Below, in pieces: positions 54,352 to 63,483 of a stretch of 64,000 bases of DNA (its first letter is position 1; every line of letters starts with the position of its first letter). The stretch lies in the NCBI RefSeq assembly GCF_902829295.1, contig NZ_CADEPL010000019.1:62001-126000 (forward strand), read 5' to 3'. Under the pieces are notes generated by a model that worked only from the letters and a program-made list of their open reading frames with translations, ran no database searches and was not told the origin of the DNA. Source of the DNA: Vogesella oryzae. Lineage in GTDB: Bacteria; Pseudomonadota; Gammaproteobacteria; Burkholderiales; Chromobacteriaceae. A program made the translations under genes and the position numbers.

Positions 54352-56367
54352 TCAGTAGTCGTACTCCGGCGATTGCTTGTAATAGTCGAAGCAGCGTTGC
54401 AGCTGGGCGCGCTTGCCGGCATCCAGCGCCACGAACTCCAGCCCGTAATTGCAACTATCCTTGCCGTCGGTCTTGCGCAGGATACGGGCAGCGACAGCCA
54501 ATGGCTCCTGTTCGTCGTAGACCTCGCGCTCTTCATGCGGAATGCGGATCAGCAGATGTACACGCTCGCCCTCCCGTACCTGCAATTGGGCCGGCACACG
54601 CAGCTGCATGCCACTCATGCTGAAGTCGGCGGTGGTTGCCAGCTGGCTGCAGTGGCCATCATCCACAGTAACCAGCAGGTTGTGCGCCACCCGCGGCTCG
54701 CGACGCAGCTCGTTGGCCGCAGGCTGCGGCTTGGGCGCATCCTCGAAGTGGAAGTTCTGCATGATCTGCCGCAGCCGTTCGGCGACCTGGAACAGATCGG
54801 CACTCACCACGCTGGTGGTACGGATCTCGGTGGTATTCATTTCCAGCGTGTGCAGCAGCTCCTGCAAACAGGCTTCCAGATGGCGCAGTTTGCTCATCTG
54901 TTGCTGGCTGACGGTAGCAATCTCACCGGCCAGCGCATAGTTGTTGTCGATGTCCTGCATGATCAGGCCAAACACCTGATTGGCACCATCGGCCTTGTCC
55001 ATGCTCAGGCTGGTGCGCTGGATGATGGCTTCCATCGCGGCCGCATTATCGGCAATCAACCGCGCCAGGTTGCTGATAATGCCATTGATATTGCCAGTGG
55101 CCTGCCCGGCACGTTGCGCCAGACTGCGGACTTCGTCAGCCACGACCGCGAAGCCACGGCCTGCCTCGCCGGCGCGCGCCGCCTCGATGGCTGCGTTCAG
55201 CGCCAGCAGATTGGTCTGCTCGGTAATGCCGGCGATGGTGTCGGTAATGGCCTGGATCTGGCGGCTGGCCTCACCCAGTGCCTGCATCTGTCTTTCCGCC
55301 TGCTGCACTTCACTGACGGCACGCTGCATTTCCTCGATATTGTCGCGTATCGCCGTCACGCCTTGCTCGGCGCGTTGCTTGGCCTGCTCGGCACGATCGC
55401 TCACCGCCTGTGACAACTCCAGTACCGAGCTGGTGGTCACCGCCAGCTCGGCAGTGGCGCTATGCACTTCCACCGAGCGCTCCTCCTGCTGGCGTGCAGT
55501 ACCGGTGATGCGCTGCGAAATCTGGGAAATCTGGTAAGAAGACTGGGCGATTTGCCGCGACTCGACATCGATGCCACGCATATGGCTCGCCAGCGCACTG
55601 ACCATGCCCTGCATGCTGCCCAGCAGACTTCCTGCCACGCCGGAGCGGTTGTCGATACGGGTATCCAGCCGGCCTTCGGCCACATGGCGAGTCACCTGTA
55701 CGGCATAGGCAGGTTCATTACCCAGCATGGCAATGAGTTTGCGATAAAGATAGGCACCACTGGCCAGCAACAGCAGCAGCGAGGCGGCGGCACCGCCGGT
55801 ACTGACCCAGAACATCAGTCCCAGGTGTAATTGCTCATCCTGCCCGGCGGCTGCCGTCTGCTGGTCGAGCTGGGCCGCCAGTTTTTCCAGTTTGTCGCCC
55901 AGCGCATCGGTCTGGGCATCGAAACCGCCCGGCTCCTTCATCACGACATTGCCAGCTTCCCTCCCCTGCTGCACATACAACTGGACCATCTTTTCGCCCG
56001 TGTCGTACAGCTTGCCGACAAGGCTATCCGCTTCGGCCACGGCATCGCGATATTCCGGCGCCAAGGCTGCCAGGTGGGTCAGCTCTGTCTTGGCCGCATC
56101 GCGCTCGGCCCTGGCTTCGTTGAATTCGGCCGCCCCGACGGCTGCCGAATCGGTAAGAAACTGCTGAATCTGCACTACATGGTAACGGACATTCTTGAAG
56201 GCCTCGGAGGCCTGCTGCAGACGTTCCTTCTCCCGTGCCGAAACATCAAGCGAGTAATTGCCATACCAGACCACGGCAATGCCGATCAGCATGATCAGCG
56301 ATACCGCCGTTGCCAGTGTCAGCAACAAGCGCTTCAGGGAAGTAGAGGAACTCAGGGGGGCAGACAT
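54352..56367 (-). CDS. Methyl-accepting chemotaxis protein fused to a PilZ domain
   Basis: 671 residues. Transmembrane helices near 12-30 and 190-215 enclose a four-helix periplasmic sensor; then HAMP-like and MCP signalling domains with the hairpin tip [21 protein letters not shown]. The C-terminal 120 residues are a PilZ domain: RREPR (RxxxR) and DFSMSG (DxSxxG) are the c-di-GMP-binding motifs, both intact. A direct c-di-GMP input to chemotaxis or twitching is implied. The tail ends SPEYDY rather than a CheR-binding pentapeptide of the NWETF type. Confidence 0.88.
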   Translation of the reverse strand: MSAPLSSSTSLKRLLLTLATAVSLIMLIGIAVVWYGNYSLDVSAREKERLQQASEAFKNVRYHVVQIQQFLTDSAAVGAAEFNEARAERDAAKTELTHLAALAPEYRDAVAEADSLVGKLYDTGEKMVQLYVQQGREAGNVVMKEPGGFDAQTDALGDKLEKLAAQLDQQTAAAGQDEQLHLGLMFWVSTGGAAASLLLLLASGAYLYRKLIAMLGNEPAYAVQVTRHVAEGRLDTRIDNRSGVAGSLLGSMQGMVSALASHMRGIDVESRQIAQSSYQISQISQRITGTARQQEERSVEVHSATAELAVTTSSVLELSQAVSDRAEQAKQRAEQGVTAIRDNIEEMQRAVSEVQQAERQMQALGEASRQIQAITDTIAGITEQTNLLALNAAIEAARAGEAGRGFAVVADEVRSLAQRAGQATGNINGIISNLARLIADNAAAMEAIIQRTSLSMDKADGANQVFGLIMQDIDNNYALAGEIATVSQQQMSKLRHLEACLQELLHTLEMNTTEIRTTSVVSADLFQVAERLRQIMQNFHFEDAPKPQPAANELRREPRVAHNLLVTVDDGHCSQLATTADFSMSGMQLRVPAQLQVREGERVHLLIRIPHEEREVYDEQEPLAVAARILRKTDGKDSCNYGLEFVALDAGKRAQLQRCFDYYKQSPEYDY

Positions 56368-56495
56368 AGGCGTGTTCCGTTGACATTGTTGTACTCAATG
56401 ATACAAACAACGCATTTCCGTTGTTAATTGCGAATTACACATTGCAATTAACATTAAACAATACCGCAACCGCCAGTAGATACCAGCCAGGTTTT

Positions 56496-56669
56496 TCACG
56501 CCTCCGGCTCGTTGTTGCGCCGGGCAACCTCTTCGCCACGCATGCCACGCTTGAAACCGCGCACCGCCGCACCCAGGTCTTCGCCCGCGGTACGCAACTT
56601 GCTGCCACCAAACACCAGCAAAACCACCAGCAACACGATCAGCCAGTGCGCCAGACTGAATTCACCCAT
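56496..56669 (-). CDS. tatA: TatA/TatE twin-arginine translocase subunit
   Basis: 57 residues: [20 protein letters not shown] then [20 protein letters not shown], a textbook TatA with one N-terminal membrane helix, the FG hinge (20-21) and amphipathic helix. AAGGAAA precedes the ATG. No tatB or tatC follows, so this is an orphan copy. It lies 67 bp downstream of a HiPIP gene whose product carries a twin-arginine signal, an apt pairing. Confidence 0.9.
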   Translation of the reverse strand: MGEFSLAHWLIVLLVVLLVFGGSKLRTAGEDLGAAVRGFKRGMRGEEVARRNNEPEA

Positions 56670-56687
56670 TTCTGTTTCCTTGCATCA

Positions 56688-56722
56688 CAAAAAAACCACG
56701 GAGGCCATGCGGCCAACCGTGG
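56688..56722 (-). terminator. Hairpin containing a dispersed 9-mer
   Basis: CCACGG (56696-56701) pairs with CCGTGG (56717-56722); the loop holds GCGGCCAAC at 56709-56717, and the A-run before it is the minus-strand U-tract. Terminates or attenuates between the HiPIP gene and tatA. Confidence 0.6.
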
Positions 56723-56736
56723 CATCAGCCTGCCAA

Positions 56737-57045
56737 TCAGGCTTTCTTGGCGTAAACGTTACACCAGCCCTTGGCGGATACCAGCTTGCCGCCCAGCATC
56801 GGACAGGCGCCAAACGCATCGCCAGCCTTGCCCTGGAAGAACTGGCAATTGCTACAGGACTGGCCGGCCACAAATTTCGGGTGCTTGGCCTTGTCAATCT
56901 TGCCAGCATCGGCCACATAGCCCAGCGCTGCAGCAGCCGGGTCTTTCTCGTCAACCTTGGCCGGTGCAGCCAGCGCGGTACGGGCAACGGCCAGGGCAGA
57001 AACCACCCCTACACTTTTAATCAGAAAACTGCGGCGAGATTGCAT
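56737..57045 (-). CDS. High-potential iron-sulfur protein (HiPIP)
   Basis: 102 residues. Tat signal SRRSFLIKS followed by a hydrophobic stretch and AxA cleavage (TALAAPA). The mature part holds four Cys in HiPIP spacing: CSNCQFF, FGACPML, KGWCNVY, which ligate one 4Fe-4S cluster. Periplasmic electron carrier exported folded, which fits the neighbouring tatA. Confidence 0.92.
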   Translation of the reverse strand: MQSRRSFLIKSVGVVSALAVARTALAAPAKVDEKDPAAAALGYVADAGKIDKAKHPKFVAGQSCSNCQFFQGKAGDAFGACPMLGGKLVSAKGWCNVYAKKA

Positions 57046-57316
57046 GTTCGACTCCTGTAGGTACCGGCAACGCCGGTGATTGCTGAAAAAGACGGTACAG
57101 CCGGCAGCGCTGCTGCCGGAACATCACCCATCGCAGCCGGCATACGGCAGCGGGCGAGGCTGCCAATGTTGCACAGCAGCGCAAAAAAACCTTTGGCCAA
57201 TCTCAAGCTTTTTACAGAATCGCAGCACACGGCACCATACACCCAAAGTCGTAGGGGCTTGCAGCCCGCGCCGGCATGGCGATAATCGAAAGCTGATTTT
57301 CACCCACGAGGCCGTC

Positions 57317-57799
57317 ATGAGCTTGCAATCGGTACGAGCGTTCTTTGCAGAACGCCAACTGGATATCCCCATCATCGAACTGGACACCAGCACCGCTACC
57401 GTGGCGCTGGCGGCCGAAGCTCACGGCGTGGAACCGGGCCGTATCGCCAAAACCCTGGCTTTCCGCCTTGCCGACGGCCGTGTGGTACTGCTGGTGGCAC
57501 GCGGCGATGCCCGCATCGACAACCGCAAGTTCAAGGATGCCTTCGGCAAGGGCCGCATGCTGCCGGCGGAAGAAGTCCACCAGCTGACCGGCCATCCGGT
57601 TGGCGGGGTCTGCCCGTTTGGTCTGGCGCAAGCGCTGCCGGTCTTTGTCGACAGTTCGCTGCAGATTTACGACGAAGTACTGCCGGCAGCGGGGGATGTA
57701 CACACCGCCGTGCGCATCAGCCCTACCCTGCTGGCTGAAGTGGTAGCCGGCGAGTGGGTGGATGTCTGCCAAGAAGCCGCAACACTCGCCAGCGTGTGA
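57317..57799 (+). CDS. YbaK/ProX-type aminoacyl-tRNA deacylase
   Basis: 160 residues from MSLQSVRAFFAERQLDIPII, GAGG 6 nt upstream. Trans-editing fold of the YbaK/EbsC family: RIAKTLAFRLADGRVVLLVA with the key Lys, DARIDNRKFKDAFG, and TGHPVGGVCPFGL with the GxxPxG-type loop. Hydrolyses mischarged tRNA (for example Cys- or Ala-tRNA-Pro). The long upstream extension of the frame has no support. Confidence 0.88.
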   Translation: MSLQSVRAFFAERQLDIPIIELDTSTATVALAAEAHGVEPGRIAKTLAFRLADGRVVLLVARGDARIDNRKFKDAFGKGRMLPAEEVHQLTGHPVGGVCPFGLAQALPVFVDSSLQIYDEVLPAAGDVHTAVRISPTLLAEVVAGEWVDVCQEAATLASV

Positions 57800-57838
57800 A
57801 AAACGGGCCGATCACAGCCCTTCCCTCCGCACCAATGT

Positions 57839-59536
57839 CTAGGCAATCGGCGCTCTTGCCAGCCGGCCAAGCGGCTGGGGTGCTGCTGCCGAATGCCCGG
57901 TTGGTGACGGCAGCGTAAAGAAGGCGATGGCTGCCTTCAGCTCGTGCGCCATCTGCTCCAGCTGGCCGGCCGATACCGCAGTCTGCGTGGCCGCGGCACT
58001 GGTTTCCTCGGTCATCTGCGCCACCTGCTCCACATTGCCGGCAATGCTGGCTCCTGCCGCCTGCTGCTGCGCCAGTGCCACCGACACCGACTGGATGGCC
58101 TGATCGATGCGGCCAACGTTGCCGCTGATACCCGCCACTGCCGCCTGCGCCTGCTGCGTTTGCACCAGCCCGGTTTCCATCTGCGCCACGGTTTGATGAA
58201 TACCGCCGACCACCTGCTGACTGCTGGTCAGCATTTCGGCAATGATGCCGCTGATCTGGCTGGTGGACTGCGCGGTACGTTCCGACAACTTGCGCACCTC
58301 GTCCGCGACCACGGCAAAGCCGCGCCCTGCCTCGCCGGCCCGTGCCGCCTCGATGGCGGCATTCAGTGCCAGCAGATTGGTCTGTTCCGCTACGTCGCGG
58401 ATCACTTCCACCACGCCGGAAATCTGCTGCGACTTGCTGCCCAGCAGATTGGCCTGTTGCTGCGAATCGCGCACCAGCTGGCTTACCTGCTGGATGGTCT
58501 GCAAAGTACCGGCAATGATCTGTTCGCCCTCGCCAGCCAGCTTGCCGGCGCTATCGGCATCGCGCGCCACGTCACGGGTATTGTCGCTGACCGAGGCAAT
58601 ACTGACCGACAGCTGCTCCACCGAGGCGGACATCGCGGCTGCCGAGCGATTCTGCTCTTCGGCCGATACCGCCACCTGCTCCGAGGATGCGGCCAACTCG
58701 CTGGCATTGACCGACAAACGGGCAATGACCTGTTCCAGATTCTGCACCAGCCGGCACAGTGCGTGCTGCATCGCCGCCATCGACGCCACCACGCTGCAGT
58801 CATCCCCCTGGCGCACCGGCAGCGGCTGCCCCAGATCACCTGCGGCGATACGCCGTGCCAGCAGCACCACGTCCGCCGGCTCGCCGCCCAGCTGCCGCAG
58901 CAGGTTGCGGATGATGTACCAGCCCATGCCGCCGCCCAACAGCAACCCCAGCGTCATCAGCAGCACCGAAAGCTGCGCACTGTGCTGCGCCGCCGCCTCG
59001 GCGGTTGCATATTGTTCCGCCGCCACCCGCAGCTGCAGTGCGATCAGGGCGGCAATGCGGCCGGATACCGGGTCGATGGCCGGGTACAACTTGCGGTCAT
59101 TAAATTGCTGCAAGCCGGCTTGATCGTCCGCCTGCGCTAGCTGCTGCAACTGGCCAACTGCGGCATTGGCCAGTTGCATCGCCTGCTCGGTCTCGGTGAC
59201 CAGTTTCTGTTCTTCATCGGTCAGCAAAGTACTGCGATAAGCCTGCCATTGCTGGTCTATGCTGCCGCGGGCCGCGCCAAGGCTTTGCAGGAAACTGTCG
59301 CGGCTGATGGCACCGGCGCGCAGCTTGTGCGCGGCATCGACAATGCTCACCGCGTAGCCGTCCGCCACTTGCTTGAGCTGCTGCAGGGGCACCACGCGAT
59401 CGTTATAGGTACTGGAATAGTCGGCGAGGATGCGCTGCTGTACATACATGCCGTAGCCGCCCAGTACGGCGGCAATCAATAGCAATAGTGACAACAACAG
59501 GCCAAGGCGCTGGCCGATGGTAAGTGAGTGGGTCAT
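57839..59536 (-). CDS. Methyl-accepting chemotaxis protein
   Basis: About 565 residues from [24 protein letters not shown] lies 9 nt upstream. Four-helix-bundle periplasmic domain between two membrane helices (about 10-32 and 190-212), HAMP, then the signalling domain with tip [22 protein letters not shown]-terminus ends [10 protein letters not shown] without a CheR pentapeptide. The ligand is not predictable. Confidence 0.9.
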   Translation of the reverse strand: MTHSLTIGQRLGLLLSLLLLIAAVLGGYGMYVQQRILADYSSTYNDRVVPLQQLKQVADGYAVSIVDAAHKLRAGAISRDSFLQSLGAARGSIDQQWQAYRSTLLTDEEQKLVTETEQAMQLANAAVGQLQQLAQADDQAGLQQFNDRKLYPAIDPVSGRIAALIALQLRVAAEQYATAEAAAQHSAQLSVLLMTLGLLLGGGMGWYIIRNLLRQLGGEPADVVLLARRIAAGDLGQPLPVRQGDDCSVVASMAAMQHALCRLVQNLEQVIARLSVNASELAASSEQVAVSAEEQNRSAAAMSASVEQLSVSIASVSDNTRDVARDADSAGKLAGEGEQIIAGTLQTIQQVSQLVRDSQQQANLLGSKSQQISGVVEVIRDVAEQTNLLALNAAIEAARAGEAGRGFAVVADEVRKLSERTAQSTSQISGIIAEMLTSSQQVVGGIHQTVAQMETGLVQTQQAQAAVAGISGNVGRIDQAIQSVSVALAQQQAAGASIAGNVEQVAQMTEETSAAATQTAVSAGQLEQMAHELKAAIAFFTLPSPTGHSAAAPQPLGRLARAPIA

Positions 59537-59885
59537 GGAGCTTGCTCCGTTGCGGTGGGATGGGATAACGGAAACTGCAATGCATGCCACTTCTAGTTAA
59601 ACGCCATAACATGACATGTCAAAGACATGTCTGCACCCTAAGTAATTGCACCTAGACCCGGTTTATTCCGGCCAAAAGCATGTGCCACCATTTCTCAGCC
59701 CGCTGGTGGCAGCAAATTGTCTATACCGCCAGTGGCAAGCCATTTCCACGGCATAAAATGGCGGCCAACGTCGCCAGCAGGTTGGCCGCAGCTCGGTGAC
59801 CGATGCAATATTTATTCCGTAAGCATTGGCGATATAAACAAAAAACCCGCACACGGCGGGTTTCCATACGAGCGGCCAACCGCAA
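59537..59885. other. Intergenic region with inverted 9-mer pair and gmhA terminator
   Basis: About 350 bp. 9-mers at 59761 (plus), 59781 (minus) and 59872 (plus); the first two form a hairpin-capable pair. AAACCCGC / GCGGGTTT (59843-59863) with an A-run to its left is the minus-strand terminator of gmhA. The left 200 bp should hold the MCP promoter. No gene seen. Confidence 0.6.
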
Positions 59886-60473
59886 TCAGGCATAGTTCTG
59901 CGGGAACAGCGCGCGCTCGACCGACTCGATCAGGATGTGGATCACCTTGATGTGCAACTCCTGCACCCGGTCGGCATACTGGCCACCCGGGGTGCACACG
60001 TCGATGTCCGCCAGCTGGCCGATCACCGAGCCGGGACGGCCGGTCAGCGCCACCACCACCATGCCCATTTCCTTGGCGGCCTTCACCGCCGCCAGCACGT
60101 TCTTGCTGCTGCCGCTGGTGCTGATCGCCAGCAGCACATCACCGGCGCCGGCATGCGCTTCCAGGTAACGCGAGAAGATCGCCTCGTAGCCATAGTCGTT
60201 ACCGACGCAGCTGATATGGCTCGGGTCGCTGATACTGGCCGCCGGCAACGCGCGGCGGTCGTTGCGGTAGCGACCGGACAGCTCCTCGGCAAAATGCATG
60301 GCATCGCACATCGACCCGCCATTACCGCAGCTGAACACCCGCTTGCCCTGCTGATACGCCGTCACCAGCGCATCGCCGGCGGCGTCGATGGCAGCCAGCG
60401 CTTGCGGGTTGGACAGCAGCGCATCCAGCGCGCTGCGTGCTTCGGTCAGGGTGGCAACGATATGCGGTTTCAT
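59886..60473 (-). CDS. gmhA: Sedoheptulose-7-phosphate isomerase
   Basis: First step of ADP-heptose synthesis for lipopolysaccharide core. 195 residues from MKPHIVATLTEARSALDALL; AAGG upstream. SIS fold with CGNGGSMCDAMHFAEELSGR, SISDPSHISCVGNDYG, AISTSGSSKNV and the late Glu/His pair QELHIKVIHILIE (active-site His). The motif GGSHCDAMHF of E. coli GmhA reads GGSMCDAMHF here. The paralogue DiaA is the alternative, but the sequence fits GmhA better. Confidence 0.88.
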   Translation of the reverse strand: MKPHIVATLTEARSALDALLSNPQALAAIDAAGDALVTAYQQGKRVFSCGNGGSMCDAMHFAEELSGRYRNDRRALPAASISDPSHISCVGNDYGYEAIFSRYLEAHAGAGDVLLAISTSGSSKNVLAAVKAAKEMGMVVVALTGRPGSVIGQLADIDVCTPGGQYADRVQELHIKVIHILIESVERALFPQNYA

Positions 60474-60477
60474 GATG

Positions 60478-61318
60478 TCAGCCTTGTTGGTCTTGATGGG
60501 CGGGCATTGTACCCGCCTCGCGCGGCCAGCGCAGCAGCAGATCCTGCCGCAAGCCGACCGCCAGCTGACCGCCGGTCTGCGGTGGCGGAGCCGCGCCCAG
60601 CTCGCGCGCGCCCAGCAGCAGCTGCCACGGCGCATCGTCGCCAGCCACCGTCACCTGCCAGCCATCGGCCTGCGGCGCCGTCGCCATCACCGGCCGCAGC
60701 GGTTGCCCGGCCCCGAGCATGAATGCCTGCGGCGGGATGGCGTAATGCTCGAACACATTACGGAAGCCGACAAAACGTGCCACCCAGCTGCTGGCCGGCC
60801 GCGCCAGAATGTCCGCCGGCGTGCCCTGCTGCACGATGCGGCCATGCTGCAGGATGGCGACCCGCTGCGCCAGGGTGAAAGCTTCGTGCCGATCGTGCGT
60901 CACCAGCAGCGCCGGCACCTGCAAGCCGGCCAGATGCCGCGCCACATCGGCCAGCAGCTGCTGCTTGAGATCGGTATCCAGGCTGGAGAACGGCTCGTCC
61001 AGCAGCAGCAACTGCGGCCGGCACACCAGCGCCCGCGCCAGCGCCACCCGCTGCCGCTCGCCGCCGGACAGGGTGTGGCAGGCGGCACTTCCGCGCCCGG
61101 CCAGACCTACCGCCGCCAGCATCGCCTCGGCCTGCTGCCGTGCGGTGCGGCGCGGGGTGCCGCGCTCGATCAAGCCGAACGCCACGTTGGCCGCGGCATC
61201 CAGATGCGGAAACAGCGCGTGATCCTGGAACATCATCGCCAGCTGTCGCCGCTCCGGCGGCAGTGCCAGCAGGTCGCCGCCATGCAGGCTTACCCGCCTG
61301 CATATCGTCGCCGGCTTC
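60478..61318 (-). pseudogene. ABC transporter ATP-binding protein, 5' truncated (ThiQ/PotA-like)
   Basis: Q-loop MMFQDHALFPHL, signature LSGGERQRVALARAL, Walker B LLLLDEPFSSLD and H-loop VTHDRH are intact, followed by a C-terminal accessory domain. There is no Walker A: recognisable homology begins only at about RVSLHGGDLLALPPERRQ, just inside the junction near 61319. The protein cannot bind ATP normally. The reading frame is open to 61395, but those first residues derive from the fused neighbour. Ends 5 bp before gmhA. Confidence 0.75.
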
Positions 61319-61337
61319 AGTTGTGTATAAGAGCCGG
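61319..61337. other. Tn5 mosaic-end-like 19-mer at a gene-fusion junction
   Basis: AGTTGTGTATAAGAGCCGG matches the 19-bp Tn5 mosaic end at 16 positions. It lies exactly between a 3'-truncated hydrolase gene and a 5'-truncated ABC ATPase gene. Could mark a transposon-related deletion or a library/assembly artefact from tagmentation. Confidence 0.5.
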
Positions 61338-61876
61338 GCCCCCACCTTGCCGTTACCCAGCCGCTGCAGGAAATACATGGCCTCGCGGGAGACATCGGCG
61401 GCCATCGCCGCGCTCAGACTGCTAAACATCTCGCGCGCCTTGTCCTCGTCCGCCGGTGTACCGCCCAGTGGCGACAGATAATCCGGCGCCAGTACCCAGT
61501 AACCCGCCAGTGCCAGCCGCCGGGCCACATCGCGGATATGCGGATTCAGGCCGCGGTTCTCGTGCACCAACACGACCCCCGGCATCGATTTACCGGCTGC
61601 CAGCGGCCGCACCAGATAGCCGGATAGCGGCACACCTTCGCGGTTGCCGAAGCTGACATCCTCCGCCTTGAGCCGGCTGTCGTCGGGCGCCGTCTCGCCG
61701 GCCTGCGCGTAATTGTTTTCCAGCAGCGGCAGCACCGCATAGGCCGCCGCCGCACTCCCCAGCAAGCGCGTCAGCCGGCCGATGAACTCGCGCCGTGACA
61801 GCGGCTGGTGGGTATAGCAGTCGTACAGATTGATGACCTCCTGCGACAACTCAGGCGGCGGACATTTCGGCTTCAT
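61337..61876 (-). pseudogene. Dienelactone hydrolase family protein, 3' truncated
   Basis: The first 180 residues survive: a Tat signal (SRREFIGRLTRLLGSAAAAY), then the alpha/beta hydrolase core with VVLVHENRGLNPHIRDVARRL and APDYLSPLGGTPADEDKAR. Similarity stops after NGKVGA, right before the nucleophile elbow (normally GxCxG) would appear, so the catalytic triad is missing. The frame then reads into the truncated ABC gene in the wrong phase. Full-length relatives are about 290 residues. Confidence 0.8.
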
Positions 61877-62160
61877 AGGCAGCTCCTATGCAGACAGACA
61901 CGTTGGCCGCATCCGGCCGGGCGGATGCGCAATGCAAGCGGCAGCGGCCGCACCGTTTTATAGGAAACCGTGACGGCAAAACGCAATGACAATTGCCTGT
62001 TGCGCGCCGCCACCCCCGCGTTGCCGGTATCAGCAAGGCAGTACGGCGGCGGCGCGCCCGGCAAGCCGGCACCGGAACTCGCCGGACAGACCATCGGTCT
62101 TACCGGAGTAGCGAATTGCTCGCTGCCTGCCTGACACCAGCAACTCACAGGGGACACATC
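61877..62160. other. Divergent intergenic region
   Basis: 284 bp between the divergent hydrolase and glycine-zipper lipoprotein genes, with one 9-mer at 61902 (minus). Promoters for both genes expected; none clearly matched. Confidence 0.4.
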
Positions 62161-62370
62161 ATGACACCCTTCCTGACGCGCACTACCCTCGTACTGGCGG
62201 CCATTGCCAGCCTGTCCGGCTGCGCCGGCATGACCCAGCGCCAGCAGAATGCCGCCATCGGCGCCGCGGTTGGCGGCGTTGCCGGCTCGGTACTGACCAA
62301 TGGCAGCACCGCCGGTACCATTGGCGGCGCCGCCATCGGCGGCATCATCGGCAATGGCGGCGTGAAATAA
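62161..62370 (+). CDS. Glycine-zipper lipoprotein (OsmB/YMGG-like)
   Basis: 69 residues; AGGGG 8 nt before the ATG. Lipobox LSGC (Cys21), then a glycine-zipper stretch GAAVGGVAGSVLT...GGAAIGGIIGNGG. Small outer-membrane lipoproteins of this type are often induced by osmotic or envelope stress. Confidence 0.8.
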   Translation: MTPFLTRTTLVLAAIASLSGCAGMTQRQQNAAIGAAVGGVAGSVLTNGSTAGTIGGAAIGGIIGNGGVK

Positions 62371-62527
62371 CCCCCGCCGCCGCCCGCAAACCGCCGCCCA
62401 CCTATGCGTGGCGGCGGTTTTTGCTTGCCGGCAACAGGCATGGAGAAAGCCGTGCCAGCCGCCATGCAGCATCTATACTGGCGGTAAGCTGCGACGCGAC
62501 GCCGCGGCTGCGTCAAGGAGCATCGCC

Positions 62528-62656
62528 ATGAGCAAGTCCAGACATAGCACCAAGGAAGCCAAGAAGCCGGCCATGCACACGGCCAAGGAAAAACGGGCCG
62601 CCAAGCACATGAAGAAACATGCCGCAGAAATGCCGCCCATCATCGTTCCACACTAA
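62528..62656 (+). CDS. Small basic protein
   Basis: 42 residues, nearly all Lys, His, Ala and Glu (MSKSRHSTKEAKKPAMHTAK then EKRAAKHMKKHAAEMPPIIV). AAGGAG 7 nt upstream of the ATG. Cytoplasmic; could bind nucleic acid. Similar tiny KHA-rich proteins exist in beta-proteobacteria without known function. Confidence 0.6.
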   Translation: MSKSRHSTKEAKKPAMHTAKEKRAAKHMKKHAAEMPPIIVPH

Positions 62657-62673
62657 ACGCCAGCAGCATGAAC

Positions 62674-62700
62674 AATGCGGCCAACGTTGGCCGCATTTTT
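62674..62700 (+). terminator. Terminator built from two dispersed 9-mers
   Basis: AATGCGGCCAAC followed by its exact complement (62674-62697), a 24-bp perfect palindrome, then a T-run. Lies 17 bp after the small basic protein gene. Confidence 0.75.
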
Positions 62701-62795
62701 GTTTGCCCAGCCGCAAAGCGATGCGGCCAGCCGGCACACCACCGCCAGCAAGCAGCGCCGCAGCGACTACCATCAAGGGTAAGGAGGGACACACC

Positions 62796-63023
62796 ATGAA
62801 ATGCTGGACTTACGACACCCGCTACGGTCCGTTCGAGATCGTGCCGCTGGATGGCAGCTACCACATCATGCACGAGGGCGAGGCGCTGGGCGCCTACCCC
62901 AGCCCGGAAGCCGCCGCCAAAGCCCTGGCCGCCGGCGACACCAGCTGGCCACCATTCGGCAACCCGCAGGATCTAGGCATCCCCGCCGACCTGCAGCAAT
63001 GGCATGCCCGGCAGCTGGTTTGA
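62796..63023 (+). CDS. Small hypothetical protein
   Basis: 75 residues from MKCWTYDTRYGPFEIVPLDG, AAGGAGGG upstream. Pattern Y-H-I-M-H-E-G-E-ALGAYPSPEAAAKALAAG with an aromatic C-terminus looks like a small conserved cytoplasmic family found in Neisseriales-like and Pseudomonas genomes. Function unknown. Confidence 0.65.
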   Translation: MKCWTYDTRYGPFEIVPLDGSYHIMHEGEALGAYPSPEAAAKALAAGDTSWPPFGNPQDLGIPADLQQWHARQLV

Positions 63024-63051
63024 ACTAGCGCACACACAGACCCGAGAAGGC

Positions 63052-63097
63052 AAAAAGGTTGGCCGCAAGTCCACACAGGCTTGCGGCCAACCTTTTT
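63052..63097. terminator. 9-mer hairpin with A- and T-runs
   Basis: 18-bp perfect arms AAAAAGGTTGGCCGCAAG (63052-63069) and complement (63080-63097) with a 10-nt loop. Works as a terminator on either strand and contains one 9-mer in each arm. Confidence 0.8.
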
Positions 63098-63390
63098 CTC
63101 CCCAAGCACCGCAACCAAACCATGCGCCGCCGAACCGACTTAGCCCACACCCGTTGGCGCGAGCCGGGCGAAACGGTGCGCCCCGGGTGTTAAGACGCTG
63201 CCTGAGCCGCGCGACGTTAGCGCGCGGTGAATCAGCGGCGCCCGGGGCGTATCGTTTGGCACAGGGTTGTGAGCAGCCGTCGGGTCGCCTTTCTTTGGGT
63301 ACTTTCTTTTGGCGAGGCAAAAGAAAGTATCCCGCCGCCGCGCGGAAAGCGGCACTTAAACAAACCGCGTAGCGGCACTACAAACAAAAC

Positions 63391-63430
63391 AAGGTTGGCC
63401 GCAATGCCATCTGGGCATGCGGCCAACCTT
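63391..63430. repeat. Second 9-mer hairpin near the right edge
   Basis: AAGGTTGGCCGCA (63391-63403) and its complement (63418-63430) enclose a 14-nt loop, itself partly paired (TGCC/GGCA). Confidence 0.8.
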
Positions 63431-63483
63431 GGTGATTGCGCGGTAACTGTTGGGTTTCATTTCATTCAACCCAACCTACGAGC

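Larger units (their letters stand above)
63024..63483. other. Intergenic region rich in repeats
   Basis: 460 bp with no gene. It holds two 9-mer hairpins (63052-63097 and 63391-63430), a GC-rich stretch (63140-63260), and a palindrome TACTTTCTTTTG / CAAAAGAAAGTA (63300-63311, 63318-63329) in a context (tcgcctttctttgggtact...) that I recognise as a widespread intergenic repeat type of beta- and gamma-proteobacteria. It separates host-like genes from the AT-rich AbiC-like gene. Confidence 0.6.

Noticed and set aside
61319-61337. Real Tn5 insertion
   Set aside because: Only one end-like sequence with three mismatches, no transposase, no 9-bp duplication visible.
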